DNA of 64,000 bases. It comes from Pseudonocardia humida. Lineage in GTDB: Bacteria; Actinomycetota; Actinomycetes; Mycobacteriales; Pseudonocardiaceae. The translations under genes and the position numbers were made by a program. The notes under the pieces are model-generated. The model had not been told where the DNA came from and did no database searches. It saw nothing but the letters and a program-made list of their open reading frames with translations. Below are positions 42,644 through 51,480 of this stretch, in pieces (within the stretch, counting starts at the first letter, position 1; each line of letters starts with the position of its first letter). The stretch is from assembly GCF_023898865.1 (NCBI RefSeq), contig NZ_JAGSOV010000011.1:62001-126000 (forward strand). The letters are read 5' to 3'.

Positions 42644-43405
42644 TCAGCCGAGCAGCACCTCGCGCCAGCGGGCCAGCTCGCCGTCGGTGGCGCCGTGGCG
42701 GCGCAGGTACCCCGTGCTCCCGCCGTCCTCGCGCACGGCGGCCAGCACGGCCCGGATCGGCGCCTCGTCCAGCGGCGGCGACGCGGCCGGGACCGGGATG
42801 TCGGCGTACCCGCCACGGGCCAGCATGGCCCGGCGGACCCGGGCGATCCGCAGCCCGGTCGCCGCGTAGTCGGCGGCGATGTCGTCCTCGTCGACGCCGG
42901 CCGCGGCCAGCAGCAGCGCCACCGCGATCCCCGTGCGGTCCTTGCCCGCCGCGCAGTGCACGAGCACCGGGACGCGACGGGCCGCGACGACGAACCGCAG
43001 GATCTCCACGAGGGCGGGTCCGGCGCCGGCGAGCATCCGGCCGTAGGCGGCGGTGAAGTCGAGGCCGCCGTCCGGTCGCTGCAGCGGCGCGTCGGCGCCG
43101 ACCCGGGTCAGGTCGACCAGCGGCAGGTGCAGCCGCTCGACCGACCGCCCGGCCATCCACCCGCCGGGCTCCGGCCCCTCCTCGACCGCCCGCAGGTCGA
43201 CGACGGCGCGCAGCCCGGTGACGTCGCACAGCTGCGCGGCCGCGGCGTCCGACAGGTCCTCGAGGTGGTCGCCGCGCAGCAGCACGCCGGGGCGCACGGT
43301 GCGCTCACCGGCCCGCAGGCCGCCCAGGTCGCGGACGTTGTGCGCGCCGTCGAGCTCGAGCCACAGCGGCGGCACCGGGGGGAGGGCTTCGGGAACGGCG
43401 CTCAC
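42644..43405 (-). CDS. Protein tyrosine/serine phosphatase (PtpB/DSP3 type)
   Basis: 253 residues from GTG 43405, chosen because a -10 motif just upstream implies a leaderless message. The cysteine-phosphatase loop is HC151AAGKDRTG with R157, matching the PtpB/Y_phosphatase3 pattern HCxxGKDRTG. The conserved start 'GAHNVRDLGGL' of the family lies at residues 20-30. It should dephosphorylate phospho-Tyr/Ser or phosphoinositide. No signal peptide is visible; Mtb PtpB is also exported without a classical one. Confidence 0.88.
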   Translation of the reverse strand: MSAVPEALPPVPPLWLELDGAHNVRDLGGLRAGERTVRPGVLLRGDHLEDLSDAAAAQLCDVTGLRAVVDLRAVEEGPEPGGWMAGRSVERLHLPLVDLTRVGADAPLQRPDGGLDFTAAYGRMLAGAGPALVEILRFVVAARRVPVLVHCAAGKDRTGIAVALLLAAAGVDEDDIAADYAATGLRIARVRRAMLARGGYADIPVPAASPPLDEAPIRAVLAAVREDGGSTGYLRRHGATDGELARWREVLLG

Positions 43406-43411
43406 CGGCGG

Positions 43412-43417
43412 ACGATA
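43412..43417 (-). promoter_or_regulatory. -10 element of a probable leaderless phosphatase transcript
   Basis: Read on the minus strand the hexamer is TATCGT (TANNNT). It ends six bases before GTG 43405, putting the expected transcription start on the G of the start codon. No Shine-Dalgarno sequence is present. Confidence 0.5.
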
Positions 43418-43469
43418 ACCCGCCGGTCGCCACCCCGGACCCCTGCCGACCACCGTCACACGGTCGCGC

Positions 43470-44285
43470 TCAGAACGGGTAGACCTTCACCCAGTCGACG
43501 AGCATCTCCGACTCCCGCACCTCGCCGTCCTCGCCCTCCTCGGGGAACCAGTCGAGCTGGATCGCCAGGTGCATCGGGCCCGGCGGCAGCACCTCCGGGT
43601 CGCTCGTCCGGTACCACTCGCGGCCGTCGAGGTAGGCGACGACGTGCTCGGGCGACCACTCCACCGCCCAGTTGCGCCACTGCGTGCCGTCGGCGAAGAC
43701 CTCGCCCTGCACCTGGGAGTTGTCCTCGCCGTAGTGGACGAAGATCTTGGTCTTCTGCCGCGTCGGTTCGAGCATCTCCATGAAGTCGATCTCGCCGCCG
43801 ACCGGCCAGTCCTCGGCGTCGGGCCAGAGCAGCAGCAGGGCGTGGTAGGTCTCGTCGCCGGCCGGGACCCGCACCCTGGCCTCCCAGCGGCCGTGCAGCT
43901 GGCCGGGGAACAGGGCCATCCCACCGGTGGTACCCCGGGAGTCGCCGGTGATGGTCAGCAGGCCGTCGTCGACCCCGATGGCCTCCGGCGAGCGGATGCC
44001 GTTGCCGACGTGGCCCGGCCCGTCGTAGAGGCGCCATTGGGGGCCGAGCGGGCCGTCGAACTCCTCGACGACGGTCGGCTCGCCCCAGCCCAGCAGGACG
44101 CCCGCGCTGGTGTCCGCCCCCGCGCTCGTCCGCGCCGACTCGCCCGGTCCCGACGCGGTCCGCACGGCCACGACCACCAGGGTCGCCACGAGGGCCGCCG
44201 ACAGCAGGCCGGCGACCAGGGCCATCGGTCGCCGGGACGCGGGTGGCGGGGGCGCGGGGGGCGCGATCACTCGGTCAGCCTCCAT
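43470..44285 (-). CDS. Glycoside hydrolase family 16 protein (membrane-anchored)
   Basis: 271 residues from ATG 44285. One N-terminal membrane segment ('PMALVAGLLSAALVATLVVVAV') works as signal anchor. The jelly-roll domain contains 'VVEEFDGPLGPQWRLYDG', 'HGRWEARVRVPAGDETYHALLLLWP' and the catalytic E165-I-D-F-M-E170 motif, then 'WAVEWSPEHVVAYLDGREWYR'. The double-Glu GH16 site is intact. Targets of GH16 include laminarin, lichenan and other beta-glucans; the substrate is unspecified. Confidence 0.9.
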   Translation of the reverse strand: MEADRVIAPPAPPPPASRRPMALVAGLLSAALVATLVVVAVRTASGPGESARTSAGADTSAGVLLGWGEPTVVEEFDGPLGPQWRLYDGPGHVGNGIRSPEAIGVDDGLLTITGDSRGTTGGMALFPGQLHGRWEARVRVPAGDETYHALLLLWPDAEDWPVGGEIDFMEMLEPTRQKTKIFVHYGEDNSQVQGEVFADGTQWRNWAVEWSPEHVVAYLDGREWYRTSDPEVLPPGPMHLAIQLDWFPEEGEDGEVRESEMLVDWVKVYPF

Positions 44286-44530
44286 AACGCTCGAAACGGA
44301 CTTATCGGGCGGAAGGGTAGCGCACCCGATCGGGGGACATGATCCGGAGGCCGTGCCGCACGGCCGTCGGGGATGCCGCACGGCGCCCGCGAGCCGATCG
44401 GTCGCCCCCGGCAGCGGGCTCGTCGCCGCGGTGGAAGGGTGGCGGCGCCCGGCGCTCGCGCGGATGCTCCAACCCCCTCCCTCGTGCGGCGCAACCCGTA
44501 CGCCGAAGTGGCCCGACGACAGGAACACCG

Positions 44531-47047
44531 ATGGCCGTCGACACCGACCGGCCCCCCGCCGCGGGCCTGACCAGCGCCGAGGCGCTCAGGCGCGCCCGCC
44601 GCGGCGAGTCGAACGCCGCCGTCGCCGGCACCTCGCGCAGCTACGCCACCATCCTGCGGACGAACGTCTTCTCGTTCTTCAACCTGGTGCTGTTCGTCAT
44701 CGGCGTCGCCCTGCTGGGCCTGGGCCGCTACAGCGACGCGCTGATCAGCGTCGGCCTCGGCCTGATCAACGCGATGATCAGCGCGGTGCAGGAGATCCGG
44801 GCCAAGCGCAAGCTCGACCGGCTCCAGCTGCTCGACCGCGCGCCGGTGCTGGTCCTGCGCGACGGCGCCGAGGTCGAGCTGACTCCCGAGGAGGTCGTGC
44901 GCGGCGACGTCCTGCGGGTGCGGGCAGGCGACCAGGTCGTCGTCGACGGGCCGCTGCTCGACGCCGACGGCCGCGTCGAGACCGACGAGTCGCTGCTGAC
45001 CGGCGAGTCCGAGCCGGTGGCCAAGGAGCCCGGCGACGACCTGCGCTCGGGCAGCCTGTGCGTGCGCGGCGCCGGGCACCAGCTGGCCCGCGACGTGGGG
45101 GCGCACAGCTACGCCGGGCGGCTCACCGCCGACGCCCGCCGGGCCAGCACCGACCGGACCCCGCTGCAGCGGCGCATCGAGTTCGTCGTCCGGCTGGTCA
45201 TCGCGCTGGTCGTGCTGATGAGCGGGGCGATACTGGCGCAGGCCGCGCTGGAGGGCTTCACGCTGCTGCGCACGGTGCAGATCACCGCCGTGCTGTCCGG
45301 CCTGGTGCCCTACGGGCTGTTCTTCCTCATCGCCGTCGCCTACACCGCGGGCGCGGCCGCGATCGGCGCGCGCGGCGCGGTGGTGCAGCAGGTCAACGCG
45401 GTGGAGTCGGTCAGCAACGTCGACGTCGTGTGCACCGACAAGACCGGCACCCTCACCACCGGCCGGCTCACCCTCGACGAGGTGGTGCCGGTCGGCGGGT
45501 GGGACGCCGCCGCGGCCCGGGCCGCAGTCGGCGCGTTCGCGCACAGCGCGGGCACGCCCAACCTGACCTCGGCGGCCCTGGCCGACGCGCTGCCCGGCGC
45601 GCCGCTGACCGTGCGCGACGAGGTGCCGTTCGCGTCCGCGCTGCGCTGGTCCGGGGTGGTCGCCGCGGAGGGCACCTGGGTGCTCGGCGCCCCCGACGCG
45701 CTCGCCGCCCGGCTGTCGGGCCCCGAGCTGGCGGCCGTGGTGGCCGAGCGGACCGCGCGCGGCCTGCGGGTGCTCGTGCTGGCCCGCGCCGCCGGCGGCA
45801 CCGCGCTGCGCGACGACGACGGCCGCCCGGAGCTGCCCCCGCTGGAGCCGGTCGCCGTCGTCGCGCTCGCCGACGAGCTGCGCCCCGAGGTCGTGGAGAG
45901 CATCGAGCGGTTCGGCGCCGAGGGGGTGCGGGTCCTGGTGCTCTCCGGCGACGACCCCGCCACGGTCGCCGCGCTGGCCCGACGCGCCGGGCTGGACGCG
46001 GGCGAACCGGTGGCCGGCGCCGACCTCGACGCACTCGACGACGCCGCCCTCGACCGCCTCGTCGCCCGCAGCACGGTCTTCGGCCGGGTCGCGCCCGAGC
46101 AGAAGGAGCGGATCGTGACCGCCCTGCGCCGCACCGGGGGCTACGTGGCGATGATCGGCGACGGCGTCAACGACGCCCGCGCGCTCAAGCGCGCCCACGT
46201 CGGGGTGGCGATGCGCAGCGGCAGCGCCGTCTGCCGCGACGTGGCCGACATCGTGCTGGTCGACGACTCGTTCGCGGCGCTGCTGCCGGCCCGCCGGGAG
46301 GGCAGGCGGATCATCAACGGCATCGCGGTGTCGATGCACGTGTTCCTGGCCCGGGTGGCCACCCAGGGCGTGGTGATCCTCGCGGTGACCATGCTCGGGC
46401 TGGGCTTCCCGTACTCCCCGACGCAGGTCGGGCTCACCCTGCTCACCGTGGGCGTCCCGACGCTGTTCCTGACGTTCTGGGCCCGCTCCGACGAGCCCGA
46501 CCCCGATCTGCTGGGCGACCTCGCCCGGTTCGTCATCCCGGCCGCGCTGGTCACCGCCGCGTTCGGCACGGCCGTCTACGCCTTCCTCTACCAGCGCCTC
46601 TCGCAGGGCCTCAGCGACGACCGCACGCCTGCGGAGGTGATCGCGGAGTTCGAGAGCTACACGGGGCTGACCTACGGCGCCGACACCGACTTCACCGAAG
46701 CCGCGGCGACGATCGGCGCGCAGACCGGGTTGTCGACGTTCGTCGTGCTGGCCTCGTTCATCCTGATCCTGTTCCTGGTCCCGCCGACGCGGTTCTTCGC
46801 CGCGTGGACCCCGCCAACGGCCGACCGGCGCCCGACCGTCCTGGTCGCGGCGCTGCTCGTCGCCTTCGCCGCCGTGCTGTTCGTGCCCGCCCTGTCGGAC
46901 TACTTCGGGCTGACCGGACCGGCGGCACCGGTGTTCACCGCGGTGCTGCCGGCGCTGGCGTCGTGGTTCGCCGTGCTCAGCGCCACCTACCGGTGGAAGG
47001 TGCTGGACCGGGTGCTGGGGCTGGGCGAGCTGCCGCGCCGGGGCTGA
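44531..47047 (+). CDS. Cation-translocating P-type ATPase (CtpE-like, P2 group)
   Basis: 838 residues from ATG 44531, with AGGA upstream. Conserved parts: actuator 'DESLLTGESEPVAK', phosphorylation site D303 in 'CTDKTGTLTTG', and hinge 'MIGDGVNDARALKRAHVGVAM'. It has ten hydrophobic segments, the last six after the hinge. The closest known class is the CtpE/Ca2+ type. The M4 ion-site PEGL of that class reads P260-Y261-G-L here, so the usual acidic ligand is missing and specificity may differ. It is convergent with the CoA-transferase operon (3-bp gap). Confidence 0.85.
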   Translation: MAVDTDRPPAAGLTSAEALRRARRGESNAAVAGTSRSYATILRTNVFSFFNLVLFVIGVALLGLGRYSDALISVGLGLINAMISAVQEIRAKRKLDRLQLLDRAPVLVLRDGAEVELTPEEVVRGDVLRVRAGDQVVVDGPLLDADGRVETDESLLTGESEPVAKEPGDDLRSGSLCVRGAGHQLARDVGAHSYAGRLTADARRASTDRTPLQRRIEFVVRLVIALVVLMSGAILAQAALEGFTLLRTVQITAVLSGLVPYGLFFLIAVAYTAGAAAIGARGAVVQQVNAVESVSNVDVVCTDKTGTLTTGRLTLDEVVPVGGWDAAAARAAVGAFAHSAGTPNLTSAALADALPGAPLTVRDEVPFASALRWSGVVAAEGTWVLGAPDALAARLSGPELAAVVAERTARGLRVLVLARAAGGTALRDDDGRPELPPLEPVAVVALADELRPEVVESIERFGAEGVRVLVLSGDDPATVAALARRAGLDAGEPVAGADLDALDDAALDRLVARSTVFGRVAPEQKERIVTALRRTGGYVAMIGDGVNDARALKRAHVGVAMRSGSAVCRDVADIVLVDDSFAALLPARREGRRIINGIAVSMHVFLARVATQGVVILAVTMLGLGFPYSPTQVGLTLLTVGVPTLFLTFWARSDEPDPDLLGDLARFVIPAALVTAAFGTAVYAFLYQRLSQGLSDDRTPAEVIAEFESYTGLTYGADTDFTEAAATIGAQTGLSTFVVLASFILILFLVPPTRFFAAWTPPTADRRPTVLVAALLVAFAAVLFVPALSDYFGLTGPAAPVFTAVLPALASWFAVLSATYRWKVLDRVLGLGELPRRG

Positions 47048-47050
47048 GGG

Positions 47051-47701
47051 TCAGACCGGCGCCCCCAGCTCGGCGGCGACCCGGAAGGGGGCGGCGGTGT
47101 GCTCGCGGACCCACTCCAGGGTGACGCCCTCGGCCAGGTCGACGAGCTCCAGTCCCCCGTCGTCGACGCGGAAGGTGGCCGCCTCGGTGACCACCACGTC
47201 GACGGGCCGGCGCGCGGTGAGCGGGAAGGTGCACTCCTCGACGATCTTCGCCGAGCCGTCCTTGGCGGTGTGCGTCGTCGCGATGACGACGGTGCGGGCC
47301 CCGACCAGCAGGTCCATCGCCCCGCCCACGCCCAGCACGGGCTTGCCCGGGATCGCCCAGTTCGCGATGCGGCCGCGGGCGTCGATCTGCAGGGCGCCCA
47401 GCACCGCGACCTCGACGTGCCCGCCGCGGATCATCCCGAACGACGCCGAGCTGGCGAAGTAGGAGGCGCCCGGCCGGGCGGTGACCGGCTGCTTGCCCGC
47501 GTGCACCAGGTCGGGGTCGACCTCCCCCGGTCCCGGGGTGGGTCCGACGCCGAGCAGCCCGTTCTCGGTCTGCAGGTGCGCGGCGTGCTCGGGCAGGTGG
47601 TCGGCGACCAGGGTCGGGATGCCGATGCCGAGGTTGACGACGGCGCCGTGCGGGATGTGCGGGACGACCCGGGCCGCGATGCGCTGCTGGACGTCGCTCA
47701 T
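47051..47701 (-). CDS. CoA transferase subunit B (succinyl-CoA:3-ketoacid or 3-oxoadipate type)
   Basis: 216 residues. 'VVNLGIGIPTLVADHLPEHAAHLQTENGLLGVGP' contains the SENG-like active-site Glu (TENGLLG), the residue acylated by CoA during transfer. 'GMIRGGHVEVAVLGALQID' and 'IPGKPVLGVGGAMDLLVGAR' follow. Overlaps subunit A by 4 bp (ATGA). The pair moves CoA from succinyl-CoA to acetoacetate or 3-oxoadipate; sequence does not decide between them. Confidence 0.9.
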   Translation of the reverse strand: MSDVQQRIAARVVPHIPHGAVVNLGIGIPTLVADHLPEHAAHLQTENGLLGVGPTPGPGEVDPDLVHAGKQPVTARPGASYFASSASFGMIRGGHVEVAVLGALQIDARGRIANWAIPGKPVLGVGGAMDLLVGARTVVIATTHTAKDGSAKIVEECTFPLTARRPVDVVVTEAATFRVDDGGLELVDLAEGVTLEWVREHTAAPFRVAAELGAPV

Positions 47702-48384
47702 CGGGTGGCTCCGCTCAGCACCAGGGTGTCCACGAACAGGTGCGGGGTCACGATCTCCTCCGGGTCCAGCGCGCCGACCGGCACCACCTCGTCGACCTCG
47801 GCGATCACCAGGTCGGCCGCGGTGGCCATGTCCGGGTTGAAGTTGCGGGCTGTCTTGGCGTAGACGAGGTTGCCCAGCTCGTCGGCCTTGCGGGCGCGCA
47901 CGAGCGCGACGTCGGCGCGCAGGCTCTCGTGGTAGATGTGCGGCTCGCCCCGGATGACCCGCTCCTCGCGGCCCTCGCCGAGCGCGGTGCCCCAGCCGGT
48001 GCGGGTGTAGAAGCCGCCGATGCCGGCGCCGCCCGCGCGGATCGCCTCGGACAGCGTGCCCTGCGCCAGCAGGTCGATCTCCAGGGTGCCGGCCTGGTAG
48101 GCCGCGACGACGTCGGGGTTGCTGGTGAAGTAGGAGCCCACGGCCTTGCGCACGCGGCCCTCCAGCAGCAGCCGGCCCAGGCCGCGGCCGGGCTCGCCGA
48201 GGTTGTTGCTGATGACGGTGAGGCCGGCGACCGACGTGTACCGCAGCAGGCCCTCGATCAGCGTGAGCGGGGCGCCGACCAGGCCGAAGCCGCCGACCAT
48301 GAGCGTGGCGCCGTCGCGGACGGGCGCCAGCGCCTCGGCGACCTCGCGCACCAGCGGGCGGGTCGGGGTGACGGGAGCGGTCAT
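47698..48384 (-). CDS. CoA transferase subunit A (succinyl-CoA:3-ketoacid or 3-oxoadipate type)
   Basis: 228 residues from ATG 48384. The CoA-binding N terminus reads 'VRDGATLMVGGFGLVGAPLTLIEGLL', then 'SNNLGEPGRGLGRLLLEGRVRKAVGSYFTSNPDV' and 'GGAGIGGFYTRTGWGTALGEG'. Heterodimer partner of the downstream B subunit. A divergent LysR with a dyad in between suggests induction by a ring-cleavage or ketoacid intermediate, which favours the 3-oxoadipate role slightly. Confidence 0.9.
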   Translation of the reverse strand: MTAPVTPTRPLVREVAEALAPVRDGATLMVGGFGLVGAPLTLIEGLLRYTSVAGLTVISNNLGEPGRGLGRLLLEGRVRKAVGSYFTSNPDVVAAYQAGTLEIDLLAQGTLSEAIRAGGAGIGGFYTRTGWGTALGEGREERVIRGEPHIYHESLRADVALVRARKADELGNLVYAKTARNFNPDMATAADLVIAEVDEVVPVGALDPEEIVTPHLFVDTLVLSGATR

Positions 48385-48417
48385 GGTCCCAGCACAGCAC
48401 CGCGCGACCGAGATGTC

Positions 48418-48434
48418 CAACATCTGTTCTGTTG
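48418..48434. promoter_or_regulatory. LysR-type dyad CAACA-N7-TGTTG
   Basis: Symmetric half-sites 17 bp overall lie in the 80-bp gap between the CoA-transferase operon (-) and its divergent LysR (+). Size and place fit a LysR recognition site that would autoregulate and control the operon. Confidence 0.45.
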
Positions 48435-48452
48435 CGACTCAGAGCTGTGCGA

Positions 48453-48458
48453 TATGGA
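48453..48458 (+). promoter_or_regulatory. -10 element of a probable leaderless LysR transcript
   Basis: TATGGA ends six bases before ATG 48465, so transcription would begin at the start codon. No ribosome binding site is visible. Confidence 0.4.
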
Positions 48459-48464
48459 TACCGC

Positions 48465-49376
48465 ATGCGCTTCCGCAGGCTCACCTACTTCGTCGCGGTC
48501 GCCGAGGAGCTGAGCTTCACCCGGGCCGCGGCCCGGCTGCACATGGCCCAGCCGCCGCTCAGCCAGCAGATCGCGCAGCTGGAGAAGGACCTCGGCGCCG
48601 TCCTGTTCGACCGCTCGCAGCGGGCGATCCGGCTCACCGCGGCCGGTGCCGCGCTGCTGCCCGAGGCCCGCAGGCTGCTCGCCGACCTCGACGACACCGC
48701 CCGGATGGTCCGCCGGATCGGCGAGGGCGCGACCGGCAGGCTGGCGATCGGGTTCGTCCCGTCCGCGGTCAACAGCGTGCTACCCGACCTGCTGCGCCGG
48801 TTCCGGGAGCGCCACCCCGACGTGGAGCTGGCGCTGCGGGAGATGCCGCCCGACCCGCTGCTGCGCGCGGTGGACGAGCGCCGCGTCGACCTCGGCGTGC
48901 TCTACCTCCCGGTCGCCGACGCCGCGCTGGCCCGGCGCCGGCTGGCCGACGAGTCGCTGCTGCTGGCGCTGCCCGAGGGGCACCCGGCGGCGCGCGCGCA
49001 GGCCGTCGACCTGCTCGACGTGCGCGACGAGCCGTTCATCCTCCCCGAGCAGCACGACCTGCCCAGCATCCACGCCGCCGTCACCGCCACCTTCGCCGAC
49101 GCCGGCCTGGCCCCCCGGGTGGCCCAGCGCGGGGTGTGGCTGTTCCAGACCGTGCTCGGCCTGGTCGCCGCCGGGCTGGGCCTGGCGGTCGTGCCGTCGT
49201 CGGTGGGGGCGCTGGGCCGGCACGGGGTGGTGCTGCGCCCCATCCGCGGCGCGCACCGCACCGTGCGGCTCGCCGCGTTCTGGCGTCCCGACCACGACTC
49301 CGCCCCGCTGGCCGGGCTGCTCGCCGTGCTCGGGGACGACGCGAGCGGCGACGGCGGTTCCCGCGCGGACGGGTGA
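48465..49376 (+). CDS. LysR family transcriptional regulator (CatR/PcaQ-like)
   Basis: 303 residues from ATG 48465. HTH: 'RRLTYFVAVAEELSFTRAAARLHMAQPPLSQQIAQLEKDLGAVLFDRSQRAIRLTAAG', the 'AQPPLSQQI' form of CatR/BenM-type regulators of aromatic catabolism. Its effector domain includes 'LAIGFVPSAVNSVLPDLLRRFRERHPDVELAL'. Divergent from the CoA-transferase genes, which it probably activates. Confidence 0.9.
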   Translation: MRFRRLTYFVAVAEELSFTRAAARLHMAQPPLSQQIAQLEKDLGAVLFDRSQRAIRLTAAGAALLPEARRLLADLDDTARMVRRIGEGATGRLAIGFVPSAVNSVLPDLLRRFRERHPDVELALREMPPDPLLRAVDERRVDLGVLYLPVADAALARRRLADESLLLALPEGHPAARAQAVDLLDVRDEPFILPEQHDLPSIHAAVTATFADAGLAPRVAQRGVWLFQTVLGLVAAGLGLAVVPSSVGALGRHGVVLRPIRGAHRTVRLAAFWRPDHDSAPLAGLLAVLGDDASGDGGSRADG

Positions 49377-49459
49377 ACCGGCTGGGCCGGGTATCCGCCC
49401 GGCCCGGGCGGCGGTCCTACGCCCGTACCGATGCCGCACGGCTCACGGAGGTGTCCGCC

Positions 49460-51430
49460 ATGGTGGGGACGACGAGGACCGGTGCGCCGCCGCGGCGCAC
49501 GACTCCCGGCGGGACTCCGCTGAGGACGCGGTTCCAGCGCTGGCTCTTCCGCTACGGCCAAGCCGCGCTGGACAGCGGTCACCTCGTGGCGCCCGGGGCG
49601 TTCCTGCGCAGCCTGCGCGCACCCGTCGAGCCCGTCGACGACCTGCGCCCGGGGGTGCTGGTCGTGCAGAAGGACGCGTTCCCGGACGGCGCGGACCTGT
49701 GGATCGGGTGCTACCTGCACGACCTCCCGCAGGACTCGACCGTGGCCGAGATCGTCCTGACCACGGTGGACGGGGGTGCGGTGGTCTGGAGCGGGTCGGT
49801 CGAGCTGCGGTGGTTCGGCATCGAGGCCGAGCGCGAGACCACCGGGCGGCCGTTCGGCAACCGGTTCTTCCACGCCCACTGCGAGGTCCGCGACGGGCTC
49901 GAACCCGATCGCCGGTACCGGGCCTCGGTCGAGGTGCGGGACGCGCCGCACACGGCGACGTGCCTGGTCCGCACCCTGCCCACCGCCCTGGCCCCCGGTC
50001 GCGAGCTGACGGTGTTCGCGGCCTCCTGCTACGACGTCGACACCGATCGCGCCGACGAGTTCGCGTCGGGCTACGCGCGGGTGTTCGGGGAGGGACCCGG
50101 GCCCGACCTGACGTGGCTGTGCGGGGACGCGGTCTACCTCGACGCACCCTGGTGGCACTACGGCACCCTCGCCCGGCACACCCCCCGCACCTACTACCTG
50201 CAGGAGTACTGGACCACCTGGGGCGGCCAGGGGCGCCCCGGCCTGCGCCCGCTGCTGGCCGCGGGCCCCACCTGGTTCCTGCCCGACGACCACGAGTTCT
50301 GGAACAACTGGCCGCACCGGTCGGTCACCGCGCACCACTCGTGGGCGCACATCGGCCGGACGGCGGTCAACGCGGCCAAGCGCAACGCCCCCGGCGCGAG
50401 CGACGAGGGCGAAGCCGCCCGGCCGCTCGACCCGCAGCGGGCGCCCACCGACACCTCGCACCAGAACCTGCTGCCGGTGCACCCCGACGAGTGGGACGAC
50501 TGGAGCCGCGGGGCGTTCGACCTGTTCGGTTCGTTCCAGACCCGCACCGAGCGCGACCGCGCGACGGGGCGGATCACCCTGGGCGAGCGCCCGGACCCCG
50601 AGCGCCCCCCGACCGCGACCGTGCCGCCGCACGGCGCGCACGCTCCGCTGAACCGCGTCGTGCAGCACATCCGCCTCGACCCGGTGCAGGTCGTGCTGCT
50701 CGACACCCGCACCCGTCGCGTGCGCAAGCACGACGAGCCCGGCTGGTCCGCCTTCGTCGACGAACCCGAACTCGATCGCGTGCTGCAGGTGGCCGCGGCG
50801 GCGGAGGTGTTCGTCCTGGTCATGGCGCAGCCGGCGCTGAAGCGGCCCGCCCACCTGCACCGCGGGCTCGCCGACCGGCTCGGCCTCGTCCCCGACCGGG
50901 GCATCGAGGACTACGGCCACCAGTACCACCGGCTGTGGAGCGAGCTGCTGCGCGGGCGGATGGGGCGCCCGACCATCACCGTCGGCGGGGACATCCACCG
51001 CAGCTACGTCGGCTTCGCCGAGACCGAGTCCCTGCTGGAGGTGGTGGCCTCACCCATGTCGCTCGTCCACGGCCTGGGGGTGTTCGACCGGGTGGTCGGC
51101 CTCTGGCGCTCGATCGGCGGCACCGACGACTACGAGCCCGGCGCGCCCCTGGTCGCCATGGCCGACCTCCTCACCCCACCGGACGGCGACGCCCCGGACC
51201 GGTCGGACGTCGCCAGGTGCCTCGCCTCGCTGCCCGACCGGTGCCCGGGCTTCTCCACCCTGCGGTTCGCGCGACCGGAGGCCGAGCCGGACGTGATCCG
51301 GCTCGACGTCACGCTGCACCCGCGCAACGCCCACCAGGCCGACCGGACCCGGACCGAGCGGTTCGCCCTGCGCCTCGGCGCGGAAGGGGTCCCGTCGATC
51401 GAACGCCTCACCCGGCAGGAGGCGCCCTGA
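49460..51430 (+). CDS. PhoD-like phosphatase (alkaline phosphatase D family metallophosphatase)
   Basis: 656 residues from ATG 49460, with GGAGG upstream. An N-terminal beta domain (residues ~40-165) precedes the metallophosphatase core: 'FAASCYDVD', 'DLTWLCGDAVYLD' (GD metal ligand), 'WFLPDDHEFWNNWPH' (PhoD DDHE.WxN motif) and 'VFVLVMAQPALK', then 'TITVGGDIHRSYVGF' (GDxH). There is no Tat or Sec signal, whereas classical PhoD is Tat-exported, so it may be cytoplasmic. Substrate unknown. Confidence 0.82.
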   Translation: MVGTTRTGAPPRRTTPGGTPLRTRFQRWLFRYGQAALDSGHLVAPGAFLRSLRAPVEPVDDLRPGVLVVQKDAFPDGADLWIGCYLHDLPQDSTVAEIVLTTVDGGAVVWSGSVELRWFGIEAERETTGRPFGNRFFHAHCEVRDGLEPDRRYRASVEVRDAPHTATCLVRTLPTALAPGRELTVFAASCYDVDTDRADEFASGYARVFGEGPGPDLTWLCGDAVYLDAPWWHYGTLARHTPRTYYLQEYWTTWGGQGRPGLRPLLAAGPTWFLPDDHEFWNNWPHRSVTAHHSWAHIGRTAVNAAKRNAPGASDEGEAARPLDPQRAPTDTSHQNLLPVHPDEWDDWSRGAFDLFGSFQTRTERDRATGRITLGERPDPERPPTATVPPHGAHAPLNRVVQHIRLDPVQVVLLDTRTRRVRKHDEPGWSAFVDEPELDRVLQVAAAAEVFVLVMAQPALKRPAHLHRGLADRLGLVPDRGIEDYGHQYHRLWSELLRGRMGRPTITVGGDIHRSYVGFAETESLLEVVASPMSLVHGLGVFDRVVGLWRSIGGTDDYEPGAPLVAMADLLTPPDGDAPDRSDVARCLASLPDRCPGFSTLRFARPEAEPDVIRLDVTLHPRNAHQADRTRTERFALRLGAEGVPSIERLTRQEAP

Positions 51431-51480
51431 CGACCGGCCGGGCCGCGCACGATCCGCGGTCGAGCGGGTACTCCCCCGCC

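Noticed and set aside
41807-43783. Long plus-strand open frame (658 codons) across the acidic-repeat and phosphatase genes
   Set aside because: It is antisense to two genes with clear domains and is Arg/Pro/Gln low-complexity.
49460-51430. Tat-exported PhoD alkaline phosphatase
   Set aside because: The phosphatase core is present, but the N terminus lacks a Tat motif and hydrophobic stretch, so I did not call it exported.
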